A DNA stretch of 64,000 nt from Perkinsus marinus ATCC 50983 (lineage: Eukaryota; Perkinsozoa; Perkinsida; Perkinsidae), in assembly GCF_000006405.1 (NCBI RefSeq), contig NW_003207237.1:130071-194070 (forward strand), read 5' to 3'. A model generated the notes under the pieces. The model ran no database searches. It was not told the origin of the DNA and saw nothing but the letters and a program-made list of their open reading frames with translations. Below are positions 1 to 12,579 of the stretch, piece after piece; within the stretch, counting starts at the first letter, position 1, and the number at the start of each line of letters is the position of its first letter. A program made the position numbers and the translations under genes.

Positions 1-39
1 GACAGCATCACCGAACTGAATACGCTTGTGTAGGCGCAG

Positions 40-2467
40 TTATCCGAAGAGGCGGCGACTCGACGAAGAATAGAAGCTCATCCGAAAAGTGTCGTGCTGG
101 GGTTTGGAGCATGCCTGGATGGAGTTACTCGTGGAGTGGATCTACTCAGGGAGGTACTATTGATATGCTATGAAGTCGGCAGTTTACGGTATTGTGGGAA
201 AATATGTGCATGCTCAACTACATGTGTTGGTGACAATATGAAAATTCTGGAGAAACATGGGGAAGTTCTTATTGGTTTCGGTACACTCCTACCCGAATTC
301 GTGTGTAAACTACTACGTGAGGAAACCGCCGACCTCAGCTGAGAATAGCGAACATATATTCCGGCATTTTCTCAGCTGCACATAGAGCCTTCTGAGCACC
401 CCCAGGATCATGATGTCATCACCAGTCGGGAGGATTTGGCCGAAACTTTTCACTATTTTTTTGAGCACGGTGCTGCGGCTGAGCGGTAGTAATTTCTCCT
501 CATAATTCCCTTATGGATTTCGCTCCGCCTCAGCTACGTCTCAAACAGGACACTCTTCGATGAACTGGTCACTGCAGTGCGGAGTTTTGGTGATCATTAT
601 GGGACTTTCTGGAGATTCGGTGGCAACGCTCCACATATGGGGTGTAGGATCAAGCTGGAGGTAAAGCACTACCTTTCCACGGCGTAATTTATGCTCATTA
701 CATCGCGCTGTGGGAGGGGGGCAACTCGCACTTCACCACCTCGTCGTTGTTCATTCAGGGGCATGATGTTCTGTTGGGCGCACATGTCTCGAAAGAGCTC
801 CGAGATCAGTTCGCCGTGTCCTTGCCGGTAGCAGGAGGTCTGGCATCAGCATCAACGGAAGGTAGACTCTGTATGAAGTGATGATGAACTGTTCGCCTTG
901 CAGGAAGTGGAGACGATATCCACATCATTTTGGAGAGCATTTCTGATGAGACTTGGGGTTCCGACATTTGTCCGAGGGCTAACCGTTTAGGTAGTGATGA
1001 AGCCCCTCGTTTCTAGGGTCGTATTTTGCGCAGCTCTTCATAGCGATATTCACTCACCGTATCTGCGCGGTATAGAGGAGATCCAGGAGGAAATAGGCTC
1101 GGGTGCATTCAAGCCCGACGCCTTGGTCCTGGGGGCTTTCCAAATGATGGATGGGTGACACCATGAACATCTCGTCGGAGGGAATTCTGGGAGTGTTTAG
1201 GTTCCCGTTCCCAACAGAAGGGGAGCGGCTAGAGCGACTTGAGCGGGCTCGACAGCTGATTGATGCACAGGGCCCTTCCGTAAAGGTCCACGTTGAACTC
1301 GCTAGTTTCGCCAATTGTGAGTGATGCCCGTCTGCGTAGTAGTAGCAGCTCATCGTGCCTTGCAGCTCAGTTCATGAGAGAGTTGTATGATACCGGTATG
1401 CTGACTAGAGTCGATAGTCTTGGGATGAATGAACAGGAGCTAACGACATTCACGGACTGGCTGGGGTAGGGGGAAGGAGAGTGTGTGGGGAAAGATGCAT
1501 ATGGTCAACTACATGTGTTGGTAACAATATGGGAGTTTCTGTACATTTCTACCCCAAGTCGTATGTACACTTGTGTAGTGAGGAAACCTCTGAGCTCAGC
1601 TGAGGAAAGCAAGCATAAATCCCAACACTTCCTGCTGCTGATGATGATGATGATGATGATGATGAGTGAATCTTTGCCACAACGCTTGAATATAAAATTT
1701 ACGTTGTAAATGCGTCTTCCTGCGGTTCTTGCATGCCCTATTGGTTTTCCAGAAAGTCGTCTACGAGCGATGGGAGTCTCATCCGCGCTTCGGAGTCTCG
1801 TCCTAAAGTTCGGAACGTTTTGGATGCGTTACGAAGCCTTTGGAAACTGATTGAAGAAGTGAATGAGAAAACGTAGTATTCAGCTCGTTACGGTATGCAT
1901 TGATGATCTGTCAGGAACTCCACGAGGCAGGTATCTCGTATACACGTTCACACTCTAGCCTTCCAAGCTGTTTTGGTCAAGACCGATGCCTGGAACAGAA
2001 CGTGAGGACGTAGCTCGATTTTGACTTTGTCGAGTTTGTGGATTTCAGAGCAGAAGCCATGAGTAAAGCGAGTCTCATCGCCTTCAAGCATGTGTGTGGT
2101 TTCAACACTGACGATGATATAGACCTGAACAAGGGAAAGGTAATATGGATGGATTAAGTGCAGCATAGGCGACCTACTACGGTGTCATAGGTTCTGTTAT
2201 ATGATACGTTCGTCGATAGTGAAGATGAAGACCTGGCGCAGAGGAGGGATGTGCTTAAGACTAGGCACCATAATGGGGTGCGTAAATGAATTTTCTCTCG
2301 TCTGGAAGTGCTTGCTGTAGGTGGTTTGTTGGGATGATACTCGCGATCAAGAATCCATCGATAAGGTTACCATGTGCCTGAGTCCAAACATTGTATGCAC
2401 AGAACCTGTAGCAACGATTGCAGCGGGCGATAACATCTCAGGAGCTGCTATCGCGGTACAAATTTAA
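40..2467 (+). CDS. ADPGK: ADP-dependent glucokinase (ADPGK), 5' end missing
   Basis: ADPGK phosphorylates glucose with ADP as phosphoryl donor; in animals the enzyme sits in the ER. Exons read in order match the family: VVLGFGACLDGVTRGVDLL (91-147), a block ending REDLAETF...EHGAAAER (376-485), the nucleoside/sugar-binding GGNAPHMG (534-640), ILESISDETWG, PDALVLGAFQMMDG (about 1110-1155), VHVELASFAN, SLGMNEQEL (about 1415), RIHVHTLAFQAV (about 1940), and the ribokinase-type catalytic block ATIAAGDNISGAA before a TAA at 2465-2467. The Asp of AAGD is the expected catalytic base. Introns are GT-AG; two are long and each carries a dispersed repeat (192-347, 1481-1610). The first complete exon seems to start at 40 after an AG; the true start lies left of the window. 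Exon borders between 1160 and 2360 are only partly resolved. Identity is firm; details are a manual model. Confidence 0.85.
192..347 (+). repeat. Intron repeat family, copy 1 (ADPGK intron)
   Basis: This ~150 bp unit starts with a GTGGGAAAATATG-like head, contains ACTACATGTGTTGGT, then CTACCCGAATTCGT, and ends with a (C)TCAGCTGAG palindrome. It fills most of the ADPGK intron between 154 and 375, in sense orientation. The same unit recurs nine more times in the window. Confidence 0.75.
1481..1610 (+). repeat. Intron repeat family, copy 2 (ADPGK intron)
   Basis: This is the same head, core and GAGCTCAGCTGAGGAAAGC tail as copy 1, in sense orientation inside a later ADPGK intron of roughly 300 nt. 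A CTG/ATG microsatellite (1633-1665) follows in the same intron. Confidence 0.75.
1633..1665 (+). repeat. CTG/ATG trinucleotide microsatellite
   Basis: Two to three CTG units are followed by about eight ATG units. The run lies in an ADPGK intron, just downstream of repeat copy 2. Confidence 0.9.
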
Positions 2468-3480
2468 CTGAACTCTGTCGCGAGGAAATTTTATCCTTTA
2501 CATTGTTACTCTTGTATCGATTGAGAGCGGCGGTGGCGTTGAGTTGGAGTGCTCGGGTGGTCATTCTATCATCAACAGTTTTATAAATGTCATATTGGGC
2601 GTCTGCGCCTCGCCACGATTCGGTCAGTAGTGGAGGTTGCTATGGATTGATTGCGGGCAGCGGAGAGACTATGTCTTCGACTATAGCAACGCGGGGATGC
2701 GCGAAGGACGCGATCTTCCGTTATACGTGAAAAGCCAACTGTTCTGACTACTTGTTGGAGTTCACTTGATTCATTGTTTCTCATTGGGCGTTGTCATCAT
2801 CGTCATCGCTGTACCGTGTGTAACGCTGTTCGGAATCCAGACCCTTACAGCTCCACGGTTAGAGAACTGTGAGGGTCGACGTCGCACTGTTGGGGAGTAG
2901 TTCTACAGTGGCACAGATCCTCGATTAGTTCGGTGTACCACTCGTCCGGTTTAGAGGAAGTCTAGGTCATGTTCTCTCACTCCGAATGAACTTCGCTCCC
3001 GGTCGGGTTTCTTTGTGAGAGTTAGAGGTTATCGTCAGAGTATTGATACTGCCAACACGACTCAACTTTCTCATTGGTGTGATTGGGAAGATGAGCTGAA
3101 GAATTGCTGTGTCCTAGATGAACTCATTTGAACATATTTGGCGACGACCAGTTACTCACTTGAGCCTTTAGATGAGTGCAGAGTATCATATAAGCTCCGG
3201 ACCTTCGGAAAGATCTTTTTCCAGTATTATCATTATTATATTCGTATTACTTGTATTATTATTAATAATCTTGCGACTTGAAGTCGCACCATATTTGTCT
3301 CGATAGAACAAATAGAGGAGTGTCTCACGAGTTCACTTATAAGAAGTTGGCAGCTGCCGTATTCTTCGTTGACCCCCTTGAAGATGCATTAGTTTCTGTT
3401 GAATCGGTACGTATTATTGTTGTCAATGAAAACTATTAACACGCCGCTTGGCGAGGCTCCCAGTAGTGTCCTCAACTTTG
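2468..3480. other. Intergenic, no gene recognised
   Basis: The stretch follows the ADPGK stop codon. It holds only short unconnected open frames and an AT-rich ATT/TTA tract near 3218-3272. I see no conserved domain, RNA gene or mobile-element motif here. Confidence 0.4.
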
Positions 3481-5083
3481 CTCAGCCGTAGAAGTCGAGA
3501 TAGATCGACTAGCAGCAAATGTAGGAGCAGTGGTGAGCTGTAAAGAGAGATTTATCGATTCGACATGCTCGTGTATAGACTACCATTGGACTCGCGGGGC
3601 CCTTCCGAGCATGGGACCAGCGAAACGCTTGAAGGAAGCTCTCGATGGAAAAGGTATCGACGGCACTCGCTGGAGCTAGCACTCTGATTCCAGATGCCCG
3701 ATTGAGACCTTCGTCGCTCACTTCCGCGCGCTGCATTTCTCCGACCCGACCTGGTGGTGTTTCCGTAGACGAACGTACGCAGCGAAAGCTCGAGCTAATC
3801 AGAGCTGTAAGAATCCGTGATCTATTTTGATATTTAGAAAGTCCGCGGAGTGGTCGCTTCGGTTGGAGGTCGTTGCTCTGTAGGTATGCCGATATCTCGG
3901 TTCAGAACTGCGTCTCGACCTGCCTGGCAATTTCTATCGTGAATGGTCGGGCAAGCCTAGCCAGTCTCTCATCTACCTCTACGTCAGCTATAAGGATCGA
4001 ATTCAACCGCCTGACGAATTCGTTGAAGATGCAGCCCCTGGCAGGCCGTGAGTCTCAATCGTTTTGGCCTGTTTACTTCCGGCTCGAGTCGTGACTGGTC
4101 CTCTCGACTCCTTCGAGTGGTAGTTCGTCAGACATTCTCTCAGATATCGCGGATTCGGGCCTTCAGAAACAGCTGCTCATGCCGCGGAGCAGTACTGGAG
4201 AGCTAGGAAGTTCGATACTCTCCTTTATCGCACAGTTGCTAGTCGATCTGCAAAAATTTCCTACCGTCTTCTCCGGTACATTTTACTCTATCTTGGAGCG
4301 TCTCAAAATGGGGGCTCTTCATTGTTAGATACGAGGACTCTGCGATCGTCTTTGTTGTCGCTCACGAGGCCCTACATGTAGCCATCCTGGCAAGTGGGTC
4401 CTACACAATATCATTGCAAGGTCCACCTGCGCAAGTCGGGTATCAAAATCCCGTACGACTACGAAGAGGCTCTAGCCGACTGGGTTGGGTTGCAAGTTGT
4501 GTTGGGCTTTTCCAAATGCAGAAACGAGCTCCGTGAGGTGAGTGTAGGTAGCGCGCGTGGCGCTCATATCTCATGATTGACGTATAGGCTGTCACTCTCG
4601 ACGCCGATGAGGCTGTGAGATTCGTCGACCGTATGGAAAAGTTTCACTCGCTGATATGCGAAGTTCTACAGGGAGGTAACAGATAGACCTCAGAGAAAGT
4701 GGTGGAATCATCCCGTTCATCTTAGAAGCTGCCTCATTAGCCAGGATCCAAGATGCCTGGGACCGAGCCATCGCTGCGGAACACACAATCTCGGCCAAGG
4801 TGTGTGCGAGATAGTCTGTGCAGTTTGACTGTGTGATAGGCACCATCCATTTTTATAGATCGTTTCGGTTTCTCTGTCTTCAACAAAGCGTTTTTGCTCC
4901 GGTGAGTAACATTGCTTCAACTTTCCTGATGATACGAAGGTGTTCAGGTACAGTGCTTACTGCGCGAAGTACTTCCATTTGAAATCAGTTTTGTGTGAAT
5001 CTGGTGGTGAATTTAATCCCGCTTTTGGGAATCTGCACCGTTGGCTAGAGAAGATTGCAGACAACATAGAATCGCTGGGCTAG
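3481..5083 (+). CDS. Unrecognised multi-exon protein
   Basis: I do not recognise this gene. Several open stretches on the plus strand are separated by short GT-AG candidates: one starting EVEIDRLAANVG (about 3490), one with ERTQRKLELIRA before a GTAAGA donor (about 3760-3808), one with EQYWRARKFDTLLYRT and SYRLLRYILLYLGAS (about 4160-4330), one with YDYEEALADWVGLQVVLGF (about 4455-4515), one with DADEAVRFVDRMEKF (about 4600-4645), and a last exon with LCESGGEFNPAFGNLHRWLE ending at TAG 5081-5083. Composition and intron style match the neighbouring real genes, but frames across the middle (3830-4160) could not be joined with confidence. It converges tail to tail with IFT122. A start codon was not identified, so the left limit is approximate. 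Confidence 0.4.
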
Positions 5084-5628
5084 ACCAGCTCAAACGATTA
5101 GGGTGTCAACTTCCCTTCGGTGTAGAATTCAGCATAGCCCTTCAACTAGCATGATAAATGACTCGATGTAACTGATGACTCTCCAAAAACGTCTCTCCAT
5201 TGAGTTGTAAAGTCGATGAATTGGTGGGAAATCGATAGTCCAGCAGGAGGAGAATATATCTTGTACTATCGATTGTACTATCTCAAATACTCTCACGAGC
5301 TGTGCGTGGGAGTTCAGAGTTTAAACGCTGTACCTTCAATTTTTAGCCCGGCGTCTGATTTCAAAGGCCGCCTACGAGTCTTGCCATATAGCAGCTTGAC
5401 GCGTCGACTGGCACTGAATTTGATTCAGAGGTTTCATTTTCCGAAAATCAAATTCCGTCGGTCAATCTTGCTTCATGTCGTTGAATTGTCTACGACGAGT
5501 TAACTCGAAGCCACGAACGGAAACAGAAATCGTTCACATCTCTCATGCAGCATGAATCATGGTCTACTGAGAGACATATCCCCAGGGCCGACGCCTGCGA
5601 CCAGACACTTGGTTCATCTCGTTACGGT
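5084..5628. other. Convergent 3' intergenic region
   Basis: This lies between the stop of the unrecognised plus-strand gene and the stop of IFT122 on the minus strand. It should contain both 3' ends. No further coding signal or structured element was seen. Confidence 0.4.
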
Positions 5629-8600
5629 TCACTCACTGCAACATGGACAGCCATTCCTTCCCGTGTAGCCTGCCTCCTCTAGGAGTTCCAACTTGAAAAG
5701 CCGCCCACAGTTACAGCATGCTGTCACTGGGAGATCAGACATCATGTTCTTGTAAAATCTACCATTCATTCGAATAACATGAAAACTGCAAGGCCGCGCC
5801 AACAAGAGTAACGTCTCACCTAGTTCCTGCTACTTTGCAGCCTTGATCGATAACTAGTACTTCCTCAGGCCGTAACTCACGCAATATCTCTGTTGGTAAA
5901 CGTGTGCGCTTGTAGGGCTCCCCCGGAACCAGATTCCGAGCGCTAGTCACCTTCGACATAATCACGGCAACAAGGTATTTTGATCTCTTACAATGGTCCT
6001 GAGGAGCTCTGAGTCCACATCGTAGACCAAGTTGGCATCTGTAGCGCCGCGTTCATCGTCGAGAAGGAGGCAGTCGGCGCCTTGTCCGCCTGGACTCAAG
6101 CGTATGCTCTGCTAGAAGATCAAGGCTCTACGCGATTCCCGTCCACGAAGTTCCTTCCTATCACGTAGTCCAACTGGATAGCGAGGTTCGCATTCCACAA
6201 GCGAAATCAACTCGTCCTGGTCGAGCGATTCATCGGTTGCTTCCTAAATGGAGATCTTCCAATTCGCGCCTATCAAGTTGAATTCAACTCACGAACTCCA
6301 ACAGAGGTAGAGGTTCCCAGCCTATTGAGGATCGTATCTGCACTAGCGATTGACTCTGCCAAATATTAGAATTCCGACTTACCACTGGATGCAGGCATTC
6401 AGTGCAGTGCTCGGGCTCGATAACTTCTGGGGACAAAGAACCTCAACGAATTCGAAGTAGGGACATCGACATGTTCGCACATGATACCCTCGAATGAAAT
6501 CAAGTACGCGAGCGTCGAGCCACAGCGGCCGCAGACATGCGAAACGTCATCGCTGTCGACCAGTGCGGCTGATCTGGCTTTCAGGGTCTGATTGTGATCA
6601 TCGCGCTGGTCCCGAGATGTACATTGTTGATTACTGAATATTGCGCCTTCGCACACAATTGCCGTGGGAGTTTCACGTACTCCAAGCGATCGTGGGCGGC
6701 TCCTGATAGATTATTCATAGCGTTCGAAATTGGACAGCCTACGGGCTAGCTTGAAACATTGTAGTCGAATCGCACTTTCGGCCAAAACGAATAACCTTGA
6801 AAGCCGCGCTCCGTTCGACAGCGACCAATTCTGAATTTCCCTTACACGTTCGAGCGTTTCACGCCAGGTGGAAGCTCGCCGAGTTGACTGGCCATGTTCT
6901 CCACAAACACACATGCATGAAGGATCTGCTCCGACGGGAACGATGCGAGAGGCCCTTCTATGTGGGAAACCACATCGGAATAAGCCAAGTAGCTGAGCAT
7001 CGATACAGTTCATTGCTCCACGTGGCGGCTACTGCGTACACATCAGATTGCAGCCTCAAGCGGATGCTCTCATCTCCCTCTTCTCTCAATGCGGCATTCT
7101 TAGCTCTTTTCCATGCGTATCTTAAGATGTCAGAAGTAGCCTTTCGTCGACGTTTTCGATTAACTGTACATGCCAGCTTGCTTGAAGAGCTTTTGCTCAG
7201 CCGAGAGGTTGGTCAGCTGACGCAGCATGTCAGAACTTAGGTCAGAGCGACCAGCCTTCTCAAATGCTTCATAGGCTTCTTCGTATCTGCAATGCGTTCC
7301 GGACGAAGGCTTAGATAACAAAACGACCTGTCGTTGCTGATCAACCAGTTGCCCCAAGGTAGGTAGATCTCTTCGGCCAGCTCGGGATGTGATCGAGCCA
7401 GCTGGAACGCTTCCTCCCACCTGTCGAGCTACGTCAGCTACCGCTTTCATAGGCTTGTCGGGCAACCTGCTCTTCTTCACATGCAGACTAATGAGGTTCT
7501 CAAAGTCTTCCGCTTTCGTTAAAGCTTCCTTTGCAAACATGTAATGATCATGTTTTATCTGGGCGGCAGTGACAGCCATAAACATTGATGTTATTCCTCA
7601 CGAAGCAGGCCGCAGCGTCCAGCATGATCCCCTCGTCTTGGTCATTCTGTCGGTCACAGGAACGGACAATCTCAATGAGGGGCTCGAGAGCCCCTATTCG
7701 AGTGTAGAGGGCCGCCGCACGCTCCTTCTGCCCAACTTGGAGGTACCTGTTCTCACCTTGTTCACGCTACTGAGACACTGACAGGACTACATATCGGCCG
7801 CAGCACGTAAATCACCATCTTCTTCACTTGACTCAGCTTGCTTTAGCATCAAACCCGTTGTAGTAGAAGGCCCCTAGCGAGCATAGCGTAGCAATATCGC
7901 ATACTAATTCACCTCACTCGCTTGGAAATTTCTCCAGGACTGTTCCCATCAGGAACCAAGTTGGCGTTGTCTTCCTTGTTCTCAGGGGCTGATAGCTGCT
8001 CTTTACTTGGTATATCAATCTGTAGACCAATACGAGCAGCAGCAGCAGCAGCTTAGTCGAAGTAGTGGCGGGTATGATCACCTCGCCCTTCTGGACAGCC
8101 TTCTCGTGAATATCAGCCCATTTCTTGGCATCATCCCACCTCCTGAGATCAGTGAACATTTCCGTTGCCAGACCGTATTCCTTCGCTTGACCAAAGAGTA
8201 CAGCAGCCTGAGGACCAGCAGCATAGGGTCGTTGTAGATTCTACCACATCTACTTCATGGAAGCGGCCTTCATAGGCCAGAACATAGGCCGCCACCAAAG
8301 CACGATCTTCCTTGCTCCAATCCCTCTTGGAGAACTCCTCTAAGTACCTACCGTATACATTCCAAGTTGACACCCCCAGCTTGGAGAAAGCACCCACATT
8401 GGCATGTATAGGAATCTCGTGTCCGACACCGAGATCCCATTACGAGTCGTCAACTGTAATAGTAGTCTATGAAGCAAATCAATATAGCGTATCTCGAGGA
8501 GTCTCGTGAACATGTGATGCTATAGTCGATACCATACATCGCGTATTCTAATGAAAGCTCTGCGGGCCACATCGAAGACCATTTCCTTGAGAGCGTACAA

Positions 8601-11420
8601 AGCCAGCTGTCGCCAGTCACCGTCGGTCACACCGAGACAGGCAACTTCGTATGCCGCGGAAAAGTTACCAACGGATAAATACCTACCAAGTACGTGCGAA
8701 CAGAATCTAGTGTTCGGGTTGCCTGTAAAGCGAGGGCCCCTGAGGAATCTCGACAGTTTCCATCGACGAGGATTTTAGACAGAAAATTTTACTGCCTTTG
8801 AAACCGACAACCTGAGATAGCAGCTGTGGTGGTCGTCGAAGAAGGCTTAGGAAAGAGTACGAATCCATGCAGCTTCTGAGGGTGAGGAGGAAAGCTGCCA
8901 GTCTTGATGCAGAGCGTGTCGTTTCCGGAGTATGCGACCATATCGGGGAACTCCTGGTTCCATGCTACCGAGCTGGCTCCTGCTTCCTGGTATCTACTCC
9001 TCTCCAATCACATGAATCATCGCTGATGAGTTTACAACAGCTTCTGTGTTTCCAAGTCGTAGACCATCAACGTAGCGCTCTCATTAACGATAGCGAGCTT
9101 TTTCCGATCGCCTATCGTTGAGATGGAGTTCAGTGGACCGACTTGTTTTCCTCACATGAGAAGTCGAGGCACCTCACGGGACTCGTCTGCTTTATAACCG
9201 TTATCGGAAAGGCGCTGTTGATGAAGATCTTTACAATCTAACACGGCATCACATGATGGAGGATGATGCCTTGCTCGAATGACTGTACATGACCGTTCTT
9301 GAGTCCTGCCAGGATGCCCTCACTCCCGGGTACTCCTCCGAAGACCTTGATGTATCGTATGAGACTATCTAGATGCCATTCGCGTTCCATAACACCAGCA
9401 CTCGAATATCTGACGTCTACGATCTACAACACAGCGAGCTGAGGTCTTCGCCTCACAGTTGTAGTTGTTTCTCGTGACAAAGGATGAAATGCTGGGCAGT
9501 GGCCACCAGCAACGAGCAGTCCAAGGTGATACGGACCTTGTCCACTGGCTGGTATCGCATATCAAGCGGGTCGTCACCGGGTACTTCATATACTAATACC
9601 TACTAGAATACAGCCTATCAGGAGCTCTGTCGTGACCTTTCTTTGAGTCAAACTCAGCGAGCATTACTTAGTGGTACACACTCCACTGCCTTAGTGAATA
9701 CTGTGCTTTCTTTTACTCTAGAGAAATCTCAACAGATTGATCGGTCAATAGCAAACGGCACCTTTTGAGGGAGTTGAACAACTAGTCGATTACGGTAAAC
9801 GGCTATCTTCTTCACATGATCTTTACACCGAATACGAACCTGTGACGACGATAAGAGATGGCGAGCAGTGTTATTTCCGGGGAAACTAGGTTGGACAACT
9901 ATGATAGTAAAAATCTCACTTTCTCATCAGACACTAAGTGTTGCAAGACAACGTCGGTCATTTTATCTCGGTAAGCGTAACGATCTTTGTGAAGTCCATG
10001 GACCTAGGACATGTGAATCTACTTCTAGTGACGAAAAATTTGACGCACCGTGGAGAAGATCAATTGATAAGCAGCCACATCGCCATTTTCTGTGCCGATC
10101 GTGATGCTCGGTGGACCCATAGGTCTGACCTGACACCGTGTCATAGTCTTCGGGGTACTATTTTTCAAGGGAAGATCACGGCTAAGCTCCAGACAGGGCT
10201 GTCCATTTGACCGATGTCTTCGAGTAAAATCCCGTCTCTGGTCCATAGTTGGACGCGCCCATCAAAGCCGCCCAGAGCGAAGTATCTGTACGATTCACCT
10301 ACGACTAACTCGAGTATGGCGAATGGCGCTACTCTCCAGATGAGAAGAAGGAGATCGAGCAAGGGTCGTAGCCTAGCTTATGCTGTGGTCCAGCTTCTTG
10401 ACCAGAAAGCTTATAAAAGGATAACGTCTGGTCCCAGCAGCCGACCGTGAGGATCTGTTATGCTGCAGTGTCACCATAATAGCAAGTCGCATTTACGTAC
10501 TTCGGTGGATTCAGATCTCGAGGGACTGGGGTTCCACGCTAAGCACCATACGGGTTCAGATCTAATTATTTTGCTCTTCTCCGCGCAAAACCTGTCTATG
10601 GACGATATTGCATGGGAGCCTAGTTGGAGGTATTGACTTGTCGCGAATGGATACGTGCCCATTGAACAAGCCGAGCGCCAAATGCAGTCCATCCGTTGTC
10701 CACGATATGCAGAGAACTCTAGCAGGCACCTAGCAGGAGTGAATTCAGTACGGAATGGGAGTCTGGTCAACCTTATGTTTCTGAACACTCTTTTGTTCAG
10801 GACTCCAAAGTCCTATATCATTGTGAGTTCCGCTCGCTAGCTGCTGTGTCACGGGGTTGTAGGCCAGGAATTGGATCGAGTCGCTATGGCTATATCTGCC
10901 AAACCGAATCAAGCGATGGCATCAAGTCAAATATACTCATCGATGATTTGAGTCAATCTAAGCACCTTCGGCAGGAGGCAGCATCCGTCCTCAACTATAT
11001 AAGAATCGGCGAACCACTTGAGTGCTACTTCAGAATTCCCTCGCCTTTGCTAGTCCAGATGATGACTTGATGGTCGGCTCCACCAGATGCGAACCTCCTG
11101 ATAATCATTAGGATGAGTACCGCACACGCACGAATGCTCCCCGGCCCTACTTCCCTTGTTTCGAGTAAGTTACGCAGTACACACTATCTCGATGGCCTTT
11201 CAAACTGTGGACCAGATCGCCATCGTTGGCGTCGTAGAGAAGCACTCGGTTGCCCACAGCTACCACCAACTGAAAGAGCTCCAGCGATCGCTCAGCTCGG
11301 ATGGTCAATGCTCTGTTCTATTACCTGCTGTCCATCAGGCCTGTATGCTATAGACCAGACAACATTGCCGTATTTCTCTCTGTTGGGGATCTGATCCCTC
11401 CAGATGGCGTGGGGTCTCAT
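5629..11420 (-). CDS. IFT122: Intraflagellar transport protein 122 (IFT-A subunit)
   Basis: IFT122 is a WD40-TPR subunit of the IFT-A complex, which runs retrograde transport and membrane-protein entry in cilia and flagella. Reading the minus strand from an ATG at 11418-11420: MRPHAIWRD and WSIAYRPDG; then [18 protein letters not shown] and [33 protein letters not shown] (about 10640-10715); [11 protein letters not shown]; a strand with [15 protein letters not shown], the family's signature end of the second propeller; [18 protein letters not shown] (about 8920-8980); [19 protein letters not shown] joined over a 46-nt intron; [28 protein letters not shown] and [16 protein letters not shown] (about 7170-7280). 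The C-terminus has Cys pairs typical of the family: [19 protein letters not shown] and [19 protein letters not shown], ending at TGA 5629-5631. At least fifteen short introns are implied. Not every exon border was fixed. Confidence 0.88.
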
Positions 11421-12579
11421 TGCTGATGAGAATGTGGCAGCTGGAGAGATTCCGAGGTCTACCAGTCGTCAAGATGTTCAGGAACTGTAGACTGTGACAG
11501 TCCGTTCGACTTGAACGAACGTTAATCCACGAGTTATCCCTGGCTTTCGCCCGCGACCTCCGAGGCGATCAGTCTACCCTTGGATTTCCACTCGACACAC
11601 GAAGTGTATCAATCACTTGAAAGAACGTTCCCTTGAGAAGCTGACTCGATCTATTCGGAACCACAAAACCTCACTGGAGGCCTGAGTGGTAAAAGTGGTC
11701 GCTCTAGTCATAGGGTGATTAACGTGGGGGATAACTCGGAGCCCGCGACAGTGAAAACTGAACTTAGAGCAGATATAGATTAGATAACAGTAGTTAGATC
11801 AGACCATCCTTGCATCACACAGACGATGTAATTTAGGAAAATGGGAAAACCTACTCGCACTGCAGAGAACATATTCTCACAAAGCAGCGAAAGTGCCACG
11901 ACTGTGAACGAGCCATCCGCACGCAGTCCATGCTTCGCCAGTAAGCGGTGATAGAACGAGGCTTTTCGAACACAGCATTGGAATACTCGGATATACGAAA
12001 ACTTGCATCCCAATTTGCTATTTCGATGCGGAGGCGGAATAACCCCGAAATCATCATGCGAGTAATCTCTCCCGTAAACCATTCGATTCACTGCGGCCTA
12101 CAAACAGAAGACACACACATCAACGCGAAATTCATTCGATGAACCAAATCCTACTATTGGTCAGCGCAACACGAAGGCTCTAGCGTATTCAAAAAAAGAG
12201 CCATCCTAGCACCCAGAGAGCAAACGAAGTCCAAGCGAAGTCTTATATGGTAACATAGCTTCATCTGAGGTAGCTAGTAGGCCCACTCAGGGGATATATC
12301 AAGTAGATTGTCGGGATTCGTTCGCTTCAAAATGATACTGGTACTAAATACCGTCGAGTCAACAGTAAGAAACATGAGCTCAAGCTAAGATGGAAAATTA
12401 TGACGACAATACTATAGCTCTATCTGTGACTTTGCTGACCTCTCTTAATACTATGAATGTTCTCAAAGAACAATTCATGACTAACATGGAGACAATGAGT
12501 CTCTAGTTTTCCGGAAAAAAAGGACTGAATACCCGACCATTTCTGCGACAAGTTCCATGGAAAGCGTTCGGCGAGAAGC
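11421..12579. other. Intergenic between IFT122 start and sugar transporter end
   Basis: This should hold the IFT122 promoter and the 3' UTR of the minus-strand transporter. A 103-codon minus-strand frame (11780-12091) shows no recognisable domain and overlaps other frames of similar length, so I do not call it. Confidence 0.4.
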
